A DNA stretch of 64,000 bases from Phoronis australis (lineage: Eukaryota; Phoronida; Phoronidae). The stretch is from positions 70,142 to 134,141 of the forward strand of contig NMRA01000512.1 of NCBI GenBank assembly GCA_002633005.1. Direction: 5' to 3'. How positions within the stretch are numbered: position 1 is the first letter of the stretch; each line of letters begins with the position of its first letter. The translations under genes and the position numbers were made by a program. Below, piece by piece: positions 1-11,496 of this stretch. A model generated the notes under the pieces. It was not told where the DNA came from and ran no database searches. It worked only from the letters and a program-made list of their open reading frames with translations.

Positions 1-628
1 NNNNNNNNNNNNNNNNNNNNNNNNNNNNNNNNNNNNNNNNNNNNNNNNNNNNNNNNNNNNNNNNNNNNNNNNNNNNNNNNNNNNNNNNNNNNNNNNNNNN
101 NNNNNNNNNNNNNNNNNNNNNNNNNNNNNNNNNNNNNNNNNNNNNNNNNNNNNNNNNNNNNNNNNNNNNNNNNNNNNNNNNNNNNNNNNNNNNNNNNNNN
201 NNNNNNNNNNNNNNNNNNNNNNNNNNNNNNNNNNNNNNNNNNNNNNNNNNNNNNNNNNNNNNNNNNNNNNNNNNNNNNNNNNNNNNNNNNNNNNNNNNNN
301 NNNNNNNNNNNNNNNNNNNNNNNNNNNNNNNNNNNNNNNNNNNNNNNNNNNNNNNNNNNNNNNNNNNNNNNNNNNNNNNNNNNNNNNNNNNNNNNNNNNN
401 NNNNNNNNNNNNNNNNNNNNNNNNNNNNNNNNNNNNNNNNNNNNNNNNNNNNNNNNNNNNNNNNNNNNNNNNNNNNNNNNNNNNNNNNNNNNNNNNNNNN
501 NNNNNNNNNNNNNNNNNNNNNNNNNNNNNNNNNNNNNNNNNNNNNNNNNNNNNNNNNNNNNNNNNNNNNNNNNNNNNNNNNNNNNNNNNNNNNNNNNNNN
601 NNNNNNNNNNNNNNNNNNNNNNNNNNNN
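1..628. other. Assembly gap
   Basis: An uninterrupted run of N. The first coding exon of the flotillin gene, which should lie 5' of position 2103, cannot be found in the readable 629-2102 stretch and may be hidden here. Confidence 0.99.
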
Positions 629-2102
629 GCGGGGCGGGCCCCCTGGCCTCCCCCCCTAAATCCGCCTATATATACTACAAGGTATGACACTCCGGACTAG
701 AAATTCCACGGGTGCTTCACTTCAGCCGTCCATAGCAAACATAAGTTTACACAAAACAGAGGCTCAACAAACCATGAAGAATTGTTCTTTCTCCCAATAC
801 CATTTACGGTCTCCTGCTCCCCCGAATTCGCAAAAATTCGCGGTCAAAGCACAGAAATCTTCCCAAAAAGCTTGTCCAGAGCAACTCCTTGGTCCCATGT
901 GTAGGGCACAGTATTATCAGATGAGTTACGAATGTACGGCATTTGCCGATTAATCACGGAAAGTCACGGCATCGATAACTGTAGTGTATATAGTGTATTG
1001 ACTATTGGGGACGATCAGAAACTGAGGACGCCTGTGGACCGAACAGTTTCGTTTGGCTCTTAACTCTCACGCCGACAGCCTGTATTCAATACCTGTCAAA
1101 GACGTGTGGAGTTTTCCACACAATTAATGTTACAGTATTAAGATGAATGTACAGAGAGCAGCTCAGATTTGAAGGGAAGAATTCTCATGTTTTTCATAGG
1201 GGCATAAGAGAAAAGTGACTTAATGGTTTTGCTGTAGAAAAACCATTCTGAATTTTTATAGTCCTGGTCAGCTTTAAGTTGATGCTGCCTTAGTTAAGTT
1301 TTTTAAGACAACAGCAAAGTGAAAATCCTTGCAATTGGAAGTTTGGACATTTTGGATTTGCTCTTACTTAACATTTTCAGGTTTAGTACTTTTGTTTGTA
1401 ATTGTCAGCCGCCAGATGTCACCATAACATGGATCATTTTAGAAAAAAACATAGCTCTGGGCTCATTGACTGGCCACAAGGCCTCAAATATATAGGTGAA
1501 TTTGGAGGACCTATGGTTCATGTGTTTTCTTTCCTTTTTCAATTCATTTGGGGAGCCATTGAGATGTATGTGACATCATCAGCAATTCGTGATTGATCTA
1601 CCTGGCAAACTGCATTTCAAATAACCAAACAGATCAGCTCAGTTGAGCAATAGAAAATTAGGAGTGTGATCAACTGATATCTCTCACAGGCTCACCTAAG
1701 GGAAAATGTGTAGATGATTGGCACAAGTTTTCTGTACATGACTCCATAATGGGCCCTCCTGAATTTTGCCAAATGAATCTTACTTCCATCTGAAACTGTA
1801 GTATTAGAAGTGCGTGCTCAGATTTCTGCATGCCTTCTTTGTGGCAGCCTGGATATTTTTACTAGTTCTGTAAACAAAATCTGACCTTTAATTAGCAACT
1901 TGCGGGTTGTTCCCCCAAATCGAGTGTTGTGTCTACTTGATTTATGTTGACAAGAGACTTTCCTTATATCTATTTGTCAATGGTTTAGATTTAACGAATA
2001 AATGACCTGTGACTAAATTGTCAAACTTACTGTGATGACATTGTTTTAAAATCTCTAGAGTGTCTTTGAAAACATTTCTCACTCTTGTGAATATTTCTGC
2101 AG
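629..2102. other. Region 5' of flotillin exon 2 (intron 1 or upstream DNA)
   Basis: No coding segment resembling the flotillin N-terminus (a short exon with the pattern M..(C)GPNEA.VVS) is visible. A TATA-like stretch occurs near 665-675 just after the gap. The interval ends in a clear splice acceptor (TTTCTGCAG) before 2103, so at least its 3' part is intron. Short open frames here look like noise. Confidence 0.5.
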
Positions 2103-5100
2103 GCTGTTGCTACTCCCAGCCCCACCTGGTGGCAGGGGGCCGAGTATTTGTCTGGCCATGCCTTCAGAGGCTTGATCGTATTTCGCTGAACACCATGACT
2201 CTAATCGTAGAGAGTCCCAACGTCTACACTCAACTAGGCGTGGCTATCTCTGTGACTGGAATTGCACAGGTGAGCATTGTTAAACATGGCCACTGGAGTC
2301 AAGTTCCCGTTTCTCGTCTGTAAACCTAACTGCAAGACTCCACTCGAAAATTGTCCAGCGGCAGTTATGTGTGCGTGTTGTTTGACAGAAATGTAACTCG
2401 TAATATGTCACATAGTCAAACAGCTTCGAGTTAAAGGCAGTCTTCAGTTTTCACATTATTAAATTGGTTAGACTCTATTTTTTGAATTTTTTTGTTCCAA
2501 TTATGGAAATTTTGTGAGATGACTTTTTTACTAAGTTGTATCAATTCCGCGGAAAATCTGTGTTAGCCGTTTTCAGCCCTATTGATTTTCAACCTTTGAG
2601 TAGTTTTGAACACAATTTCTCTCTAGTGCATGGGTTGATTCATACTAAATTTTGCACCGCACAATTATGGCATATTACCAACTAATAGGGAACTGTGTCT
2701 CAGATTTCTTTATTACTCTTCAAAAAGGGTGTCTTGTCTGTAAAGAACAAATACTTGTGATGATGTTTTAAGAAGAGACCTTGATGGCTTATATCTATTT
2801 TAATGTTAAATCAGAAATCTGAGACAGGTTTCCTTCACATTGACAATAAGAACTTACAAAGATTTTTAGAAATTCATGTTAAAAATGAGATTTTCCAAAA
2901 TAGGGCTATGTGAAAATTTTTGAGGTATTCATTTTGATTTTCCTTTATATGGGATTCAGCAACAATATATTTAAGACTTGGAAATGAACAGTTTTAAACT
3001 TATTTGCTGAAACATGAAAGGGCGTCACTCAGGTTGATATTTACCTCAAGTTTGGTATTCTTGGATCCTCGTGTCGGGAAGTTTTTAAATTGGCACTTGT
3101 CTTATTTGGACTATGGCCCTAAAACACAGGATTAAGTGGGCTCAAATAACCTGTGTAGGATAGCACTCAAACTTTGCATGATGAGATTGATTTTTGAAGT
3201 AGAAATTTGGAATATTGGTTTGCTAGGTCCCTGTAGATTTCGTAATGTGCTTTTGATTGAGGTAAAGATCATGTGCCTTGAGCATGACAGTAGGGAGTCA
3301 ACTGTGTGATCTCATTAAGAACTGTTGCCAAGGCAATGTTTGCTTTTCCAGGGAAACTCTTAGTACTATTAGCATGTGTAGAGTATGGGCATGGGTTGAA
3401 GTGTCAATAGGCAACTTTTAATCATGCTAAACCATGTATGCCTCCATTGTATACAGGTGAAGATCCAAGGACAGAATGAAGAGATGCTGGCAGCAGCCTG
3501 CCAACAGTTCCTTGGCAAGGCTGACCGTGAGATCCAGCAGATCGCACTAGAGACTCTGGAGGGTCACCAGCGTGCTATCATGGGTAACATGACTGTGGAG
3601 GTGAGTGTGGGTTGTGGGAGGGACAGGTAGCGGGGTATAGGGGCACAAGAGGTAGTGTAGTGAGCGTGGCTTCCAATAGATGGCGCTAGGGAAAGTTGAG
3701 GGTAACCAATGGGTTATTGTGGGAGGGAAGAACAGTTTACTGGGAAGACAAGGTAGACGTGAGGTGGTACAGAGAGCATGGAACTCAACAGATGGCGCTA
3801 GAGATACAGGAGAGTCACCAACAGGCTATCATAGGCATCACAACTGTTCAAGTGACTGGGGGTTAGAGGTGGTAGGAAAGGTAGGGGAGGCTGGGCAGAT
3901 GTTATGACAAACATGAGGTCAAGCAGATGGTGCTACTAGAAACATTGAAGGGTCGCTTTGGGCATTATCATAGTGTAGGTGAGTGGTACATGTATGGGAT
4001 TTGGGTGTGGGAAGTGGGTCTGTAAGTCGTTCACCACCAGGTATCATAATGATCCTTGCAAGTTCTCAGATGTGCCATCGTGGAAAGCATGGCTGTGGAG
4101 GCATGACAGACCAGAAGGGACAATTGTGTGGCAAGGGGCAGACAGCGAAGGGATGATTGTGTGGCAAGGGGCAGACAGGGAAGGGATGATTGTGTGGCAA
4201 GGGGCAGACGGGAGGGAGATGGAGTGTAGGAGCATGAAAAACTTTCTCTTTATTGATGTTGAGTTATGTGAGAAATTTGAATTTCGGCCCCAGTGACTCA
4301 CTAACTGAGCACTGAGTGAAGACGTGGGTCCAAGTTTTTTTCAAAGGTTCTGAAAATCGGCAAGTTGTGATCTTGAGAGGAAAATGAGTCCTGTTTGCCT
4401 GCCCCACCAGTACAGTACTGTTAAGAACGACTTAGAGACTTGACTACCTCGTAAGTTGTGTATGTCAATTTCTAATCGCAGGAAATCTACAAGGATCGCA
4501 AGAAGTTCTCCAAGGCCGTGTTTGAAGTGGCCTCGTCTGATTTGGTCAACATGGGCATTAGCGTGGTCAGTTATACCCTGAAGGACATTCGTGATGAAGA
4601 GGTAGGCCACTACTAAGACTATATCTGTGTTGTATGGGAATGTGTGTAAGGGGATTCAGTGTTCTTGTGCATTGTTGACGATACATGCCAAAAGTAATGG
4701 GACACAAGGACCCTCAGTTTCCCATTGTGGCAGCTAAGCGCAAGTAGAACTCTGTCATGACGGCTGAGCGCATGTGAGTGTCTGGTGGCACGTGTAATTC
4801 GCTTCAGTGACATCATGGCGGGTATTTTGTCTGTTTACTTATGGCATGTACTGTAGATCCATGGCATGTACTGTAGATCCATGGCATGTACTGTAGATCC
4901 ATGGCATGTACTGTAGGTCCATGGCATGTACTGTAGATCCAGCACCAATTACTGATCCACTTGACACCCATTTTTCAAGCCAGTGATGAAAACCTCGGTA
5001 TCACGAAATTGATGCTCTCCCCTGAAAGAATGGTTTGTGTTATTGACCTACTTTACAACATGTTGGGTAGACATGGAGATGAAGTGGGCATACATACTGG

Positions 5101-8100
5101 GATGCTGTTCCAGTTCGTCAGTTGCTTGGTGTCATTGCTACCAGCACTGGAATTTACATAAAACATCTCGACGCATGAATATAATGTAATGTTGAGGAAT
5201 AGTGTCTCGCATGGCAGCGTGTGTTAGATTGGGGGAAGTACAGTCGACTGTGGCACTGTGGTATTTCAAAACGAGCTCATCGTCCATGATTGTATTTATT
5301 TGTTGATGCGATTGCTGCATTTTTTGTCCGTTTCTGGTGAATGAATTTATTGAAACAATGGGTAAATTGTGGAATTTTCCATAGCTTTTGTTTTTTCTCG
5401 TCAACTTTTCTAAAATCCTGGGAGTTTTTTTACTAGTATTTTAGTATAATAGTAAGTTAGCTACGTTAAGTGCAGTGTCATAATCGCTCTGTGTTTGTCT
5501 ATGGACAGGGTTACCTGAAGTCCCTAGGTATGGCCAGAACAGCACAGGTGAAGAGAGATGCCAGGATTGGCGAGGCTGAGGCCAAGAGAGACGCAGGCAT
5601 CAAGGTAATTGTCAATGACTGAAGATTATGCACTAGTTGGGCTGATGTTAGGCTAAAAAGTGTTATCGTATTTATCTGTGATTAAACGGGGGATGGATTC
5701 AGTGTGACGTTTATGTTCTGAATTTTGCAAAATCGTTCAACCTTATTAGAGGATGTGCACGGTCACATGTCAGTGGAAGCATCTTTGGTGTTTGTTGGGT
5801 CTTAGCAGTAGTTTACATTGAGTGATTGTTCAGTGAAACCTGCATCAACGCGGTAATAAACCCAAGTTTCCTGTCGCAAATAAATTTCGTGAATTAGTCA
5901 TTTGCTCTGTGAGGATGGATTCACTCGTGAACTTTGCTTTTGACCACTAAACTTTTCGTGACACAGAAATTGTACGAACACATTACTAGACTTTTGAAAG
6001 TGTGTCTCCCGATTGGTCAACTGTCGATTTGAGTGTTGATGAACATTTGATTTTCAGTTTATTTGAAAATGTTCCATATAACAGCTACGCATTGTTATTT
6101 TGTTTTTCCGTTCAACAGGAGGCCATAGCTGAGGAACAGAGGATGGCGGCGCGATTCATCAACGACACCGAGATAGCCAAGGCTCAGCGGGACTTTGAGT
6201 TGAAGAAAGCGGCTTACGACATGGAAGTACACACAAAGAAGGCGGAGTCAGAGCTGGCGTATGACTTGCAGGTAGGACCAAAGGAGTCAAAATTAGTGCC
6301 CCAGGGATTTCTATTTTAGTAAAATCTCACCAATTTAGGACTCAATATTTGAAATTTCATTTTACTCGTTTTTGTCGTAAAAGATACGTGGCACCATATT
6401 AACGCTTTGTCATATGAAGTTCTATGTGGTGAATGCCACCAGACGACATTTTGAAAATTTTGGAACATTCAAAGCAATGTAAGGAGCCCTTGGAAAAGAG
6501 AAAATGTGATTTTGTCAATTTCTTTTGTCTGTGTTTGTTAAGATTTTACTGTAATGCTTTACCTAGACGTTACCATTCATCTAAATTTCTGATCGTAGAC
6601 TTGTGTATTTGTTATGTCAACGAAGGCGATTTGTTCACTTTATTAGGGGTCGAGGTACTTTCCCTGTTTTAGATATCCATGAGGAAAGCCTTCCTTGAAC
6701 AGATTTCTGTTATGGAAAATGTGTGTGTCAGCCCAGACGATTCCAGCAATACTTTATCAACATGAGAAAACACTATTTAATCATGCAAACATAGGCTAAT
6801 CAGATGATACGTGAAATAGCTTTTTTGTGGCGTACTGCATCACCATGAGATCAAAAAACTACCATGTTACAGTTAAGAATTCAACATTCGCAGCTAAACA
6901 GTGATGAAATGTCCCTTTAAATGGTTGATGCTTGTTGGTGGTGTGCCAAGGCAAAATGCTTTTGAAAACAACCAGATCTGATCTTAACCTAGTATCATCA
7001 GAGCTTTCCTTTCGTCTGATGACGAGCTTCCGTTTGTTGGCATGCTGCCAAGACAAAATGTTGTTGCAGAAGTGAAATTCAATCTGACCTAACACTGTAT
7101 AGTCGTACCCTTTCCTGGCCTACCTTTTCTCTTTTCTCAACTCCCCTTCCCTTGCTGATCGTCTGCTGTTTGTTGGCAGGCTGCCAAGACGAAGCAGAAG
7201 ATCAAGGAGGAGCAGATGCAGATCAAGGTTGTGGAGAGGTCGCAGCAGATCCAGGTTCAAGAGCAGGAGATCATGAGGCGTGAGCGTGAACTCGACTCGA
7301 CTGTTCGCAAGCCAGCGGAGGCCGAGAAGTACAAGCTGGAGAAGCTGGCTGAGGCCAACAGGTGGCGTGAATGTTGCATTTATGCTAGTACTTTGCATTT
7401 GCCTCGCTTGTGTTTTGCAAAAGAGAAGACGTCTTGCATGTTTATGTTTGAGATCTTTTGGGTTTTGAAAACGTCAATGACCAAGTGTCTTGTATTTAAA
7501 TCATGAATATTCATGATCTCTTAGTTTAAATTGCCCTTGTTAATCAAGTATTTGTTTCTGTTTAATATAGTTATTCATGTCTTCATATCTTGTATATAAG
7601 TGTTTGCATATTCTTGCATATGTCTGTTATGACTACGAAATTGATGTCAGGAATAAGGAGTTGTGTACTATTTGGCTATTCATTAAGTGTTTGACTGCTT
7701 CTGCCGATTGTTTTAGCAGTGGGTTTCTTTGTACCTGTATTTATAACACAGGTGATGTTCATTTCACAGGAACCGTGTTATTCTGGAGGCAGAAGCCAGT
7801 GCCGAGTCTGTGCAGGTGAGTAAAGAGTGATGAATATTGAGTTGCTTGACTCTCAGTTATCAACGTGGGCTTCGCTTTGTTCAGCTTAATGATGATAGTG
7901 TGCTTCTGTGTGTTTATCTCATTCGATGGTCAATTTTGAGATTGCTTGAAAATGGCTATATTATTACATAGTAACATGGAGTCACGACTTTACTTAAATA
8001 ACTGTATATACAAACAGCATATTCATGAATATCCCCAGCAACATGGGCTTATTCTCACTTTTTCAAAAATTGCTACGAGGCAGCCAATTCCTTTTATTAA

Positions 8101-9786
8101 ATAATACTTGTTTCCTGACTTCTATAGGTAGTGTTACAAAATTTCCTAATATTTTTAAATGATAATTAATCATATCTGTTATGGCTTGGTAACTCTTAAA
8201 TGTTTCTATTTGCCACGTACAAAAGCAAAATGATTTTCATCTTCGACATAGCTATCATTACAAACTTTGTAGCAATGAACAGTGTTAGATGCAAGATGAC
8301 TAGTAATGGCATCTGTGGGTGTCGAGCTGTTTGACTTCGTTAAGGTTTGATGTGAGCTTCAGTTTGTCAACAACTTTTTGCAAAGATCAGTTTTGCAAGT
8401 CTCCAATCCCCACTGCCTAATCTACTCACAATAGCCGGAGATGACGTCCGAAAACGTTAACAAATAGTCTCGCTTCATAAGGCTTACTGGGATTGGTTGA
8501 ATCGAGATGCGATGAGATGTTCAATCCTATTCTTCTCTTTTGCTGTAAAGGTCAAAGGTGAAGCCGAAGCCTTCGCCATTGAGGCTAAGGCCAAGGCCGA
8601 GGCAGAACAGATGGCAAAGAAGGCCAATGCATGGAAAGACTACCAGGATGCTGCTATGATTGACATGGTGTTGGAAACCCTGCCCAAGGTAGGTGTGACT
8701 TAGCTGTGCAGACAGTTGTGATTGGCTTCAGGCAAAGTAGGCGTGTCCTTGTCATGGAGACGGTCGGGATTGCCATGGTAATGAAGATCATTCTCAAAGT
8801 CAATGTTGGATGTTGCCAGTTGGTGGACAATTTATTCTTGACTTAACATAACACGAAGAAAAATGTGGAGAATATTGTTTATGAGTTTTTCAGTCAATGA
8901 GCTAAAGCTCTTTGTTCGTGTATTGGTGGGTGCCAACCAGTCACAGTAGCGAACTTTGAGATTTTGTAGTCCATACTTAGTGCACTGTGTGTCTTTGTGA
9001 ATACATGGATTTTAAATCATCACAGGCTTTCGTTTTCCTAAATGATTTTCAAAGGCAATAAAAATCTTACATTGTAAAGCGGGTGCTGTAAAGAAAAAAT
9101 ATGTTATTTAAGATTGGCATTACTGTTAAGAAACCAATGTTGAGTCTGTTTTTGCCACCAGGTTGCAGCTGAAGTTGCGGCGCCATTGTCACAGTGTAAG
9201 AAAGTCACCATGGTTGCCAGCGGTAACAGCGAAGTGGGCGCGGCCAGACTGACAGGAGAGGTACTGGACATCATGGAGAAACTGCCAAAGATGGTGGAAG
9301 GCATGACTGGGGTCAATATTGGCAAGGTGAGAGTGTGGTCGGTGTCTCTTGAGTGAGGGGGGGGGGCGTTAAATGTGTGCAACCCGCCAGTTGTTGAATG
9401 ACATAATACTTCATGGATGATCACTCTGTAAATACCACGAGGTTCATGTTGAACGTGGTAGCTCTTTTTTTAAAAATGTTTAGAACACAAACTTACTCCT
9501 ATGTTTTACACGAAAGCATTACATTTGTCACAAATAACGACTTTGTATTTAATTCATGGATTATGCTTCACTTTAGACAAAAGTAAAAAATTTAGCTTCC
9601 GTTCTCTGCATCTGAGAACATTGTGTGAAATGCCTTCCTATCGTGATTCGTCATGAACTTCTGAGCTCTTGTACACGCCCGCAGCCGACGTGTTAGTGCA
9701 GCAAAATCATTGCATGTCGTTTCTTTTATGTAAATGTGACAGTTTACCTTTTGTTACAGGCAATGCAAGGTGCCACAAGACACTAA
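2103..9786 (+). CDS. FLOT1: Flotillin-1, ten visible coding exons, 5' exon missing
   Basis: Flotillin-1 is a membrane-microdomain scaffold of the SPFH/prohibitin class that hetero-oligomerises with flotillin-2 in endocytosis and signalling. Exons: 2103-2269, 3457-3600, 4482-4601, 5509-5604, 6119-6271, 7180-7361, 7770-7815, 8551-8688, 9162-9326, 9760-9786. All have AG/GT borders and compatible phases and give 412 residues plus stop; human FLOT1 has 427, so about 15 N-terminal residues are missing. The first visible exon begins with two bases of a codon, which proves an upstream exon. The PHB part contains RISLNTMTL and [15 protein letters not shown]; the C-terminal half is an Ala/Glu/Lys-rich coiled coil ([13 protein letters not shown]). 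The cysteine in RVFVWPC matches the palmitoylated Cys34 of mammalian FLOT1. It is FLOT1 rather than FLOT2 because of [14 protein letters not shown] and the C-terminal region. The protein ends in an unusual GATRH. The gene converges on GTF3C5. Confidence 0.95.
3537..3990 (+). repeat. Decayed tandem copies of FLOT1 exon end plus splice donor
   Basis: The last ~65 bases of the exon ending at 3600, with its donor, recur in decayed form in the following intron, starting near 3676, 3790 and 3923 (spacing about 115-140). The copy near 3790 still reads close to the exon (AGATGGCGCTAGAGATACAG against AGATCGCACTAGAGACTCTG). The copy near 3923 retains an intact donor-like GTAG|GTGAGT. Confidence 0.75.
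4114..4212 (+). repeat. 33-bp tandem repeat, 3 copies
   Basis: Three near-identical 33-base units built around TGTGTGGCAAGGGGCAGAC, inside a FLOT1 intron. Because 33 is a multiple of three they look coding ([11 protein letters not shown]), but there are no splice signals or homology to support coding. Confidence 0.9.
4841..4940 (+). repeat. 20-bp tandem repeat, 5 copies
   Basis: Five head-to-tail copies of ATGGCATGTACTGTAGATCC with one substitution, inside a FLOT1 intron. Confidence 0.97.
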
Positions 9787-11085
9787 GATTCAGAAGCTCT
9801 CCTGCTAACAATCAAAACTTGAGATGACCAGAAGTCACAATTACATTCAAGGTTACCTGACCCTTTTGACTAGTGGTCATGTCTTTTTCTAGACTAGACT
9901 TTTTGTATGGCGATATTCTGTCATTTGTTTTGTTCAAGTTGCTGGATCGGGATTTAGTTGAGATTTTTTCAAGTTTTTCATTTTATCATCATGATTCTCT
10001 GATAATGAATTGTAGCCCAAATTTGGTTGCACTGATCGTTAATAATCTTGAACACCAAATTCAATGGAGCACTGATGAAGGTTGTATCTGTGTACCATAT
10101 ATCTCTGTGTCCCACTGTCAGTGTGACTTGTATCAGAGGCCAGTCGACACATTTCATTTGCCACATAGCGTGTTATGGAATCTAATTTTCACCCAGCTCC
10201 ATTGCACTCAGCACAGCTTCACCCCCAACCTAGAATCACTGCTTTACTGCGATTGCTTTTTATTTAATACAACTGCTTTTGTAGGATTTATACAGTAATT
10301 GTCCTCTTGTTTCACCCAAAAATGTATTACAAAATGGCCATTTTTCGATTCTTCAGGGTCTGATTACCTTTTAGCAAAGAGTGGTAATTTTGAGCAGTTT
10401 TATATCTTCACGCTAGTCTGTGCTTGTGGTAGACTAAAATTAATGCTATTAATCTTTACTTTTGTGCAGAAATTTAACAGAATAGAATTTAAATGGTCAG
10501 CCATTTTGTGTGCAAAATAAGTGAAGGTTACCGTGTCTATTGGCAGTTCATATGACGAACTTGATGTTATTTATAATCGTCACCTTTTACATTATGTAGA
10601 TTTTCATTTTTTCCTACAAGTGTTGTCTGTACTTTATTATTAGCAATATGTTATATATATAAGTGTAGACAGTTGTGCAAAACTTTACAGACAAACATTT
10701 AGTAGAGATTTTGTCGAGTATTTCGGGTATTCAGTGTCCTATGTATTTTATATAACTGTTGTATATAGTGTTTTAAATTTATGTTTTGTGAGTGTAGTAG
10801 TGTTGACCTCACTTGACCTAATTATTGGCAAAGTGCAGACGACATTTTGGCTCCAATATCACAGCTTATTTTGTGTCAGAATGGTCAATATTAATTACAT
10901 TTTCCACCAAATTTTCGAGTGACCCACAAATTTATGTTTCACACATTACTAGAGCTGGCTATGTTGTTATGATTAATGTGATGTCTGTCTTTTCAACTGT
11001 GCCAAGGATTTTTTGATATCAATGTAGTATTACCTCTGTGTGGTGTCTCTCGTATATTTAAAAGGTTCAGTGGCTAATAAATGTC
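9787..11085 (+). other. FLOT1 3' UTR and polyadenylation signal
   Basis: A long AT-rich tail follows the FLOT1 stop. A canonical AATAAA at 11076-11081 is the best polyadenylation signal, giving a 3' UTR of about 1.3 kb. The open frame at 9873-10298 inside it has no start context or homology and is treated as noise. Confidence 0.6.
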
Positions 11086-11496
11086 TCCTATATGACAGTA
11101 TAGTTGAAACTCGGGGTTCTGCAGTTGAGTGGAATTTAATAACGTTTTAATTTAAAATAATTACATTTACCATACACAATGCACAGTACTTACATTACAA
11201 ATTATTACATCTTGACTTCATGAAAAAACAATTCGTATTGTGTCATTGGACGTAAGGGAGATAACTTGAGACTGAGAGCTTGTACTGCTCTCTAGTGAAC
11301 GAGGAAATGAGATGGCGTACACTATTTCTTCTAAAGAACCAAGTTGATGAATTGGGCCAAAAATCTATTATTTTTTCCAAGTTTGGGAAAATGATGAAAG
11401 CAGATCTGATGGAAAATACAAGTTTTACATTTTACGAGATTCGCTGGAAGTAATTGCAGAAGTACGAATCGTATTTCGTGAACCGCATTTTGTGAA
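11086..11496 (-). other. GTF3C5 3' UTR, tail-to-tail with FLOT1
   Basis: AT-rich sequence between the two convergent genes. On the minus strand an ATTAAA-type signal lies near 11135, so the two 3' ends are only tens of bases apart and could overlap. No other gene is visible. Confidence 0.45.

Noticed and set aside
3979-4296. 105-codon frame with a repeated [11 protein letters not shown] motif
   Set aside because: A 33-bp repeat inside a FLOT1 intron; the flanking exons already join in phase without it.
2103-9786. Flotillin-2 instead of flotillin-1
   Set aside because: Residues such as [14 protein letters not shown] and the C-terminal [13 protein letters not shown] follow FLOT1, not FLOT2, and the FLOT2 N-terminal pattern is absent.
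9873-10298. 141-codon open frame after FLOT1
   Set aside because: It lies in the AT-rich FLOT1 3' UTR, has no splice borders or family resemblance, and an antisense frame is open in part as well.
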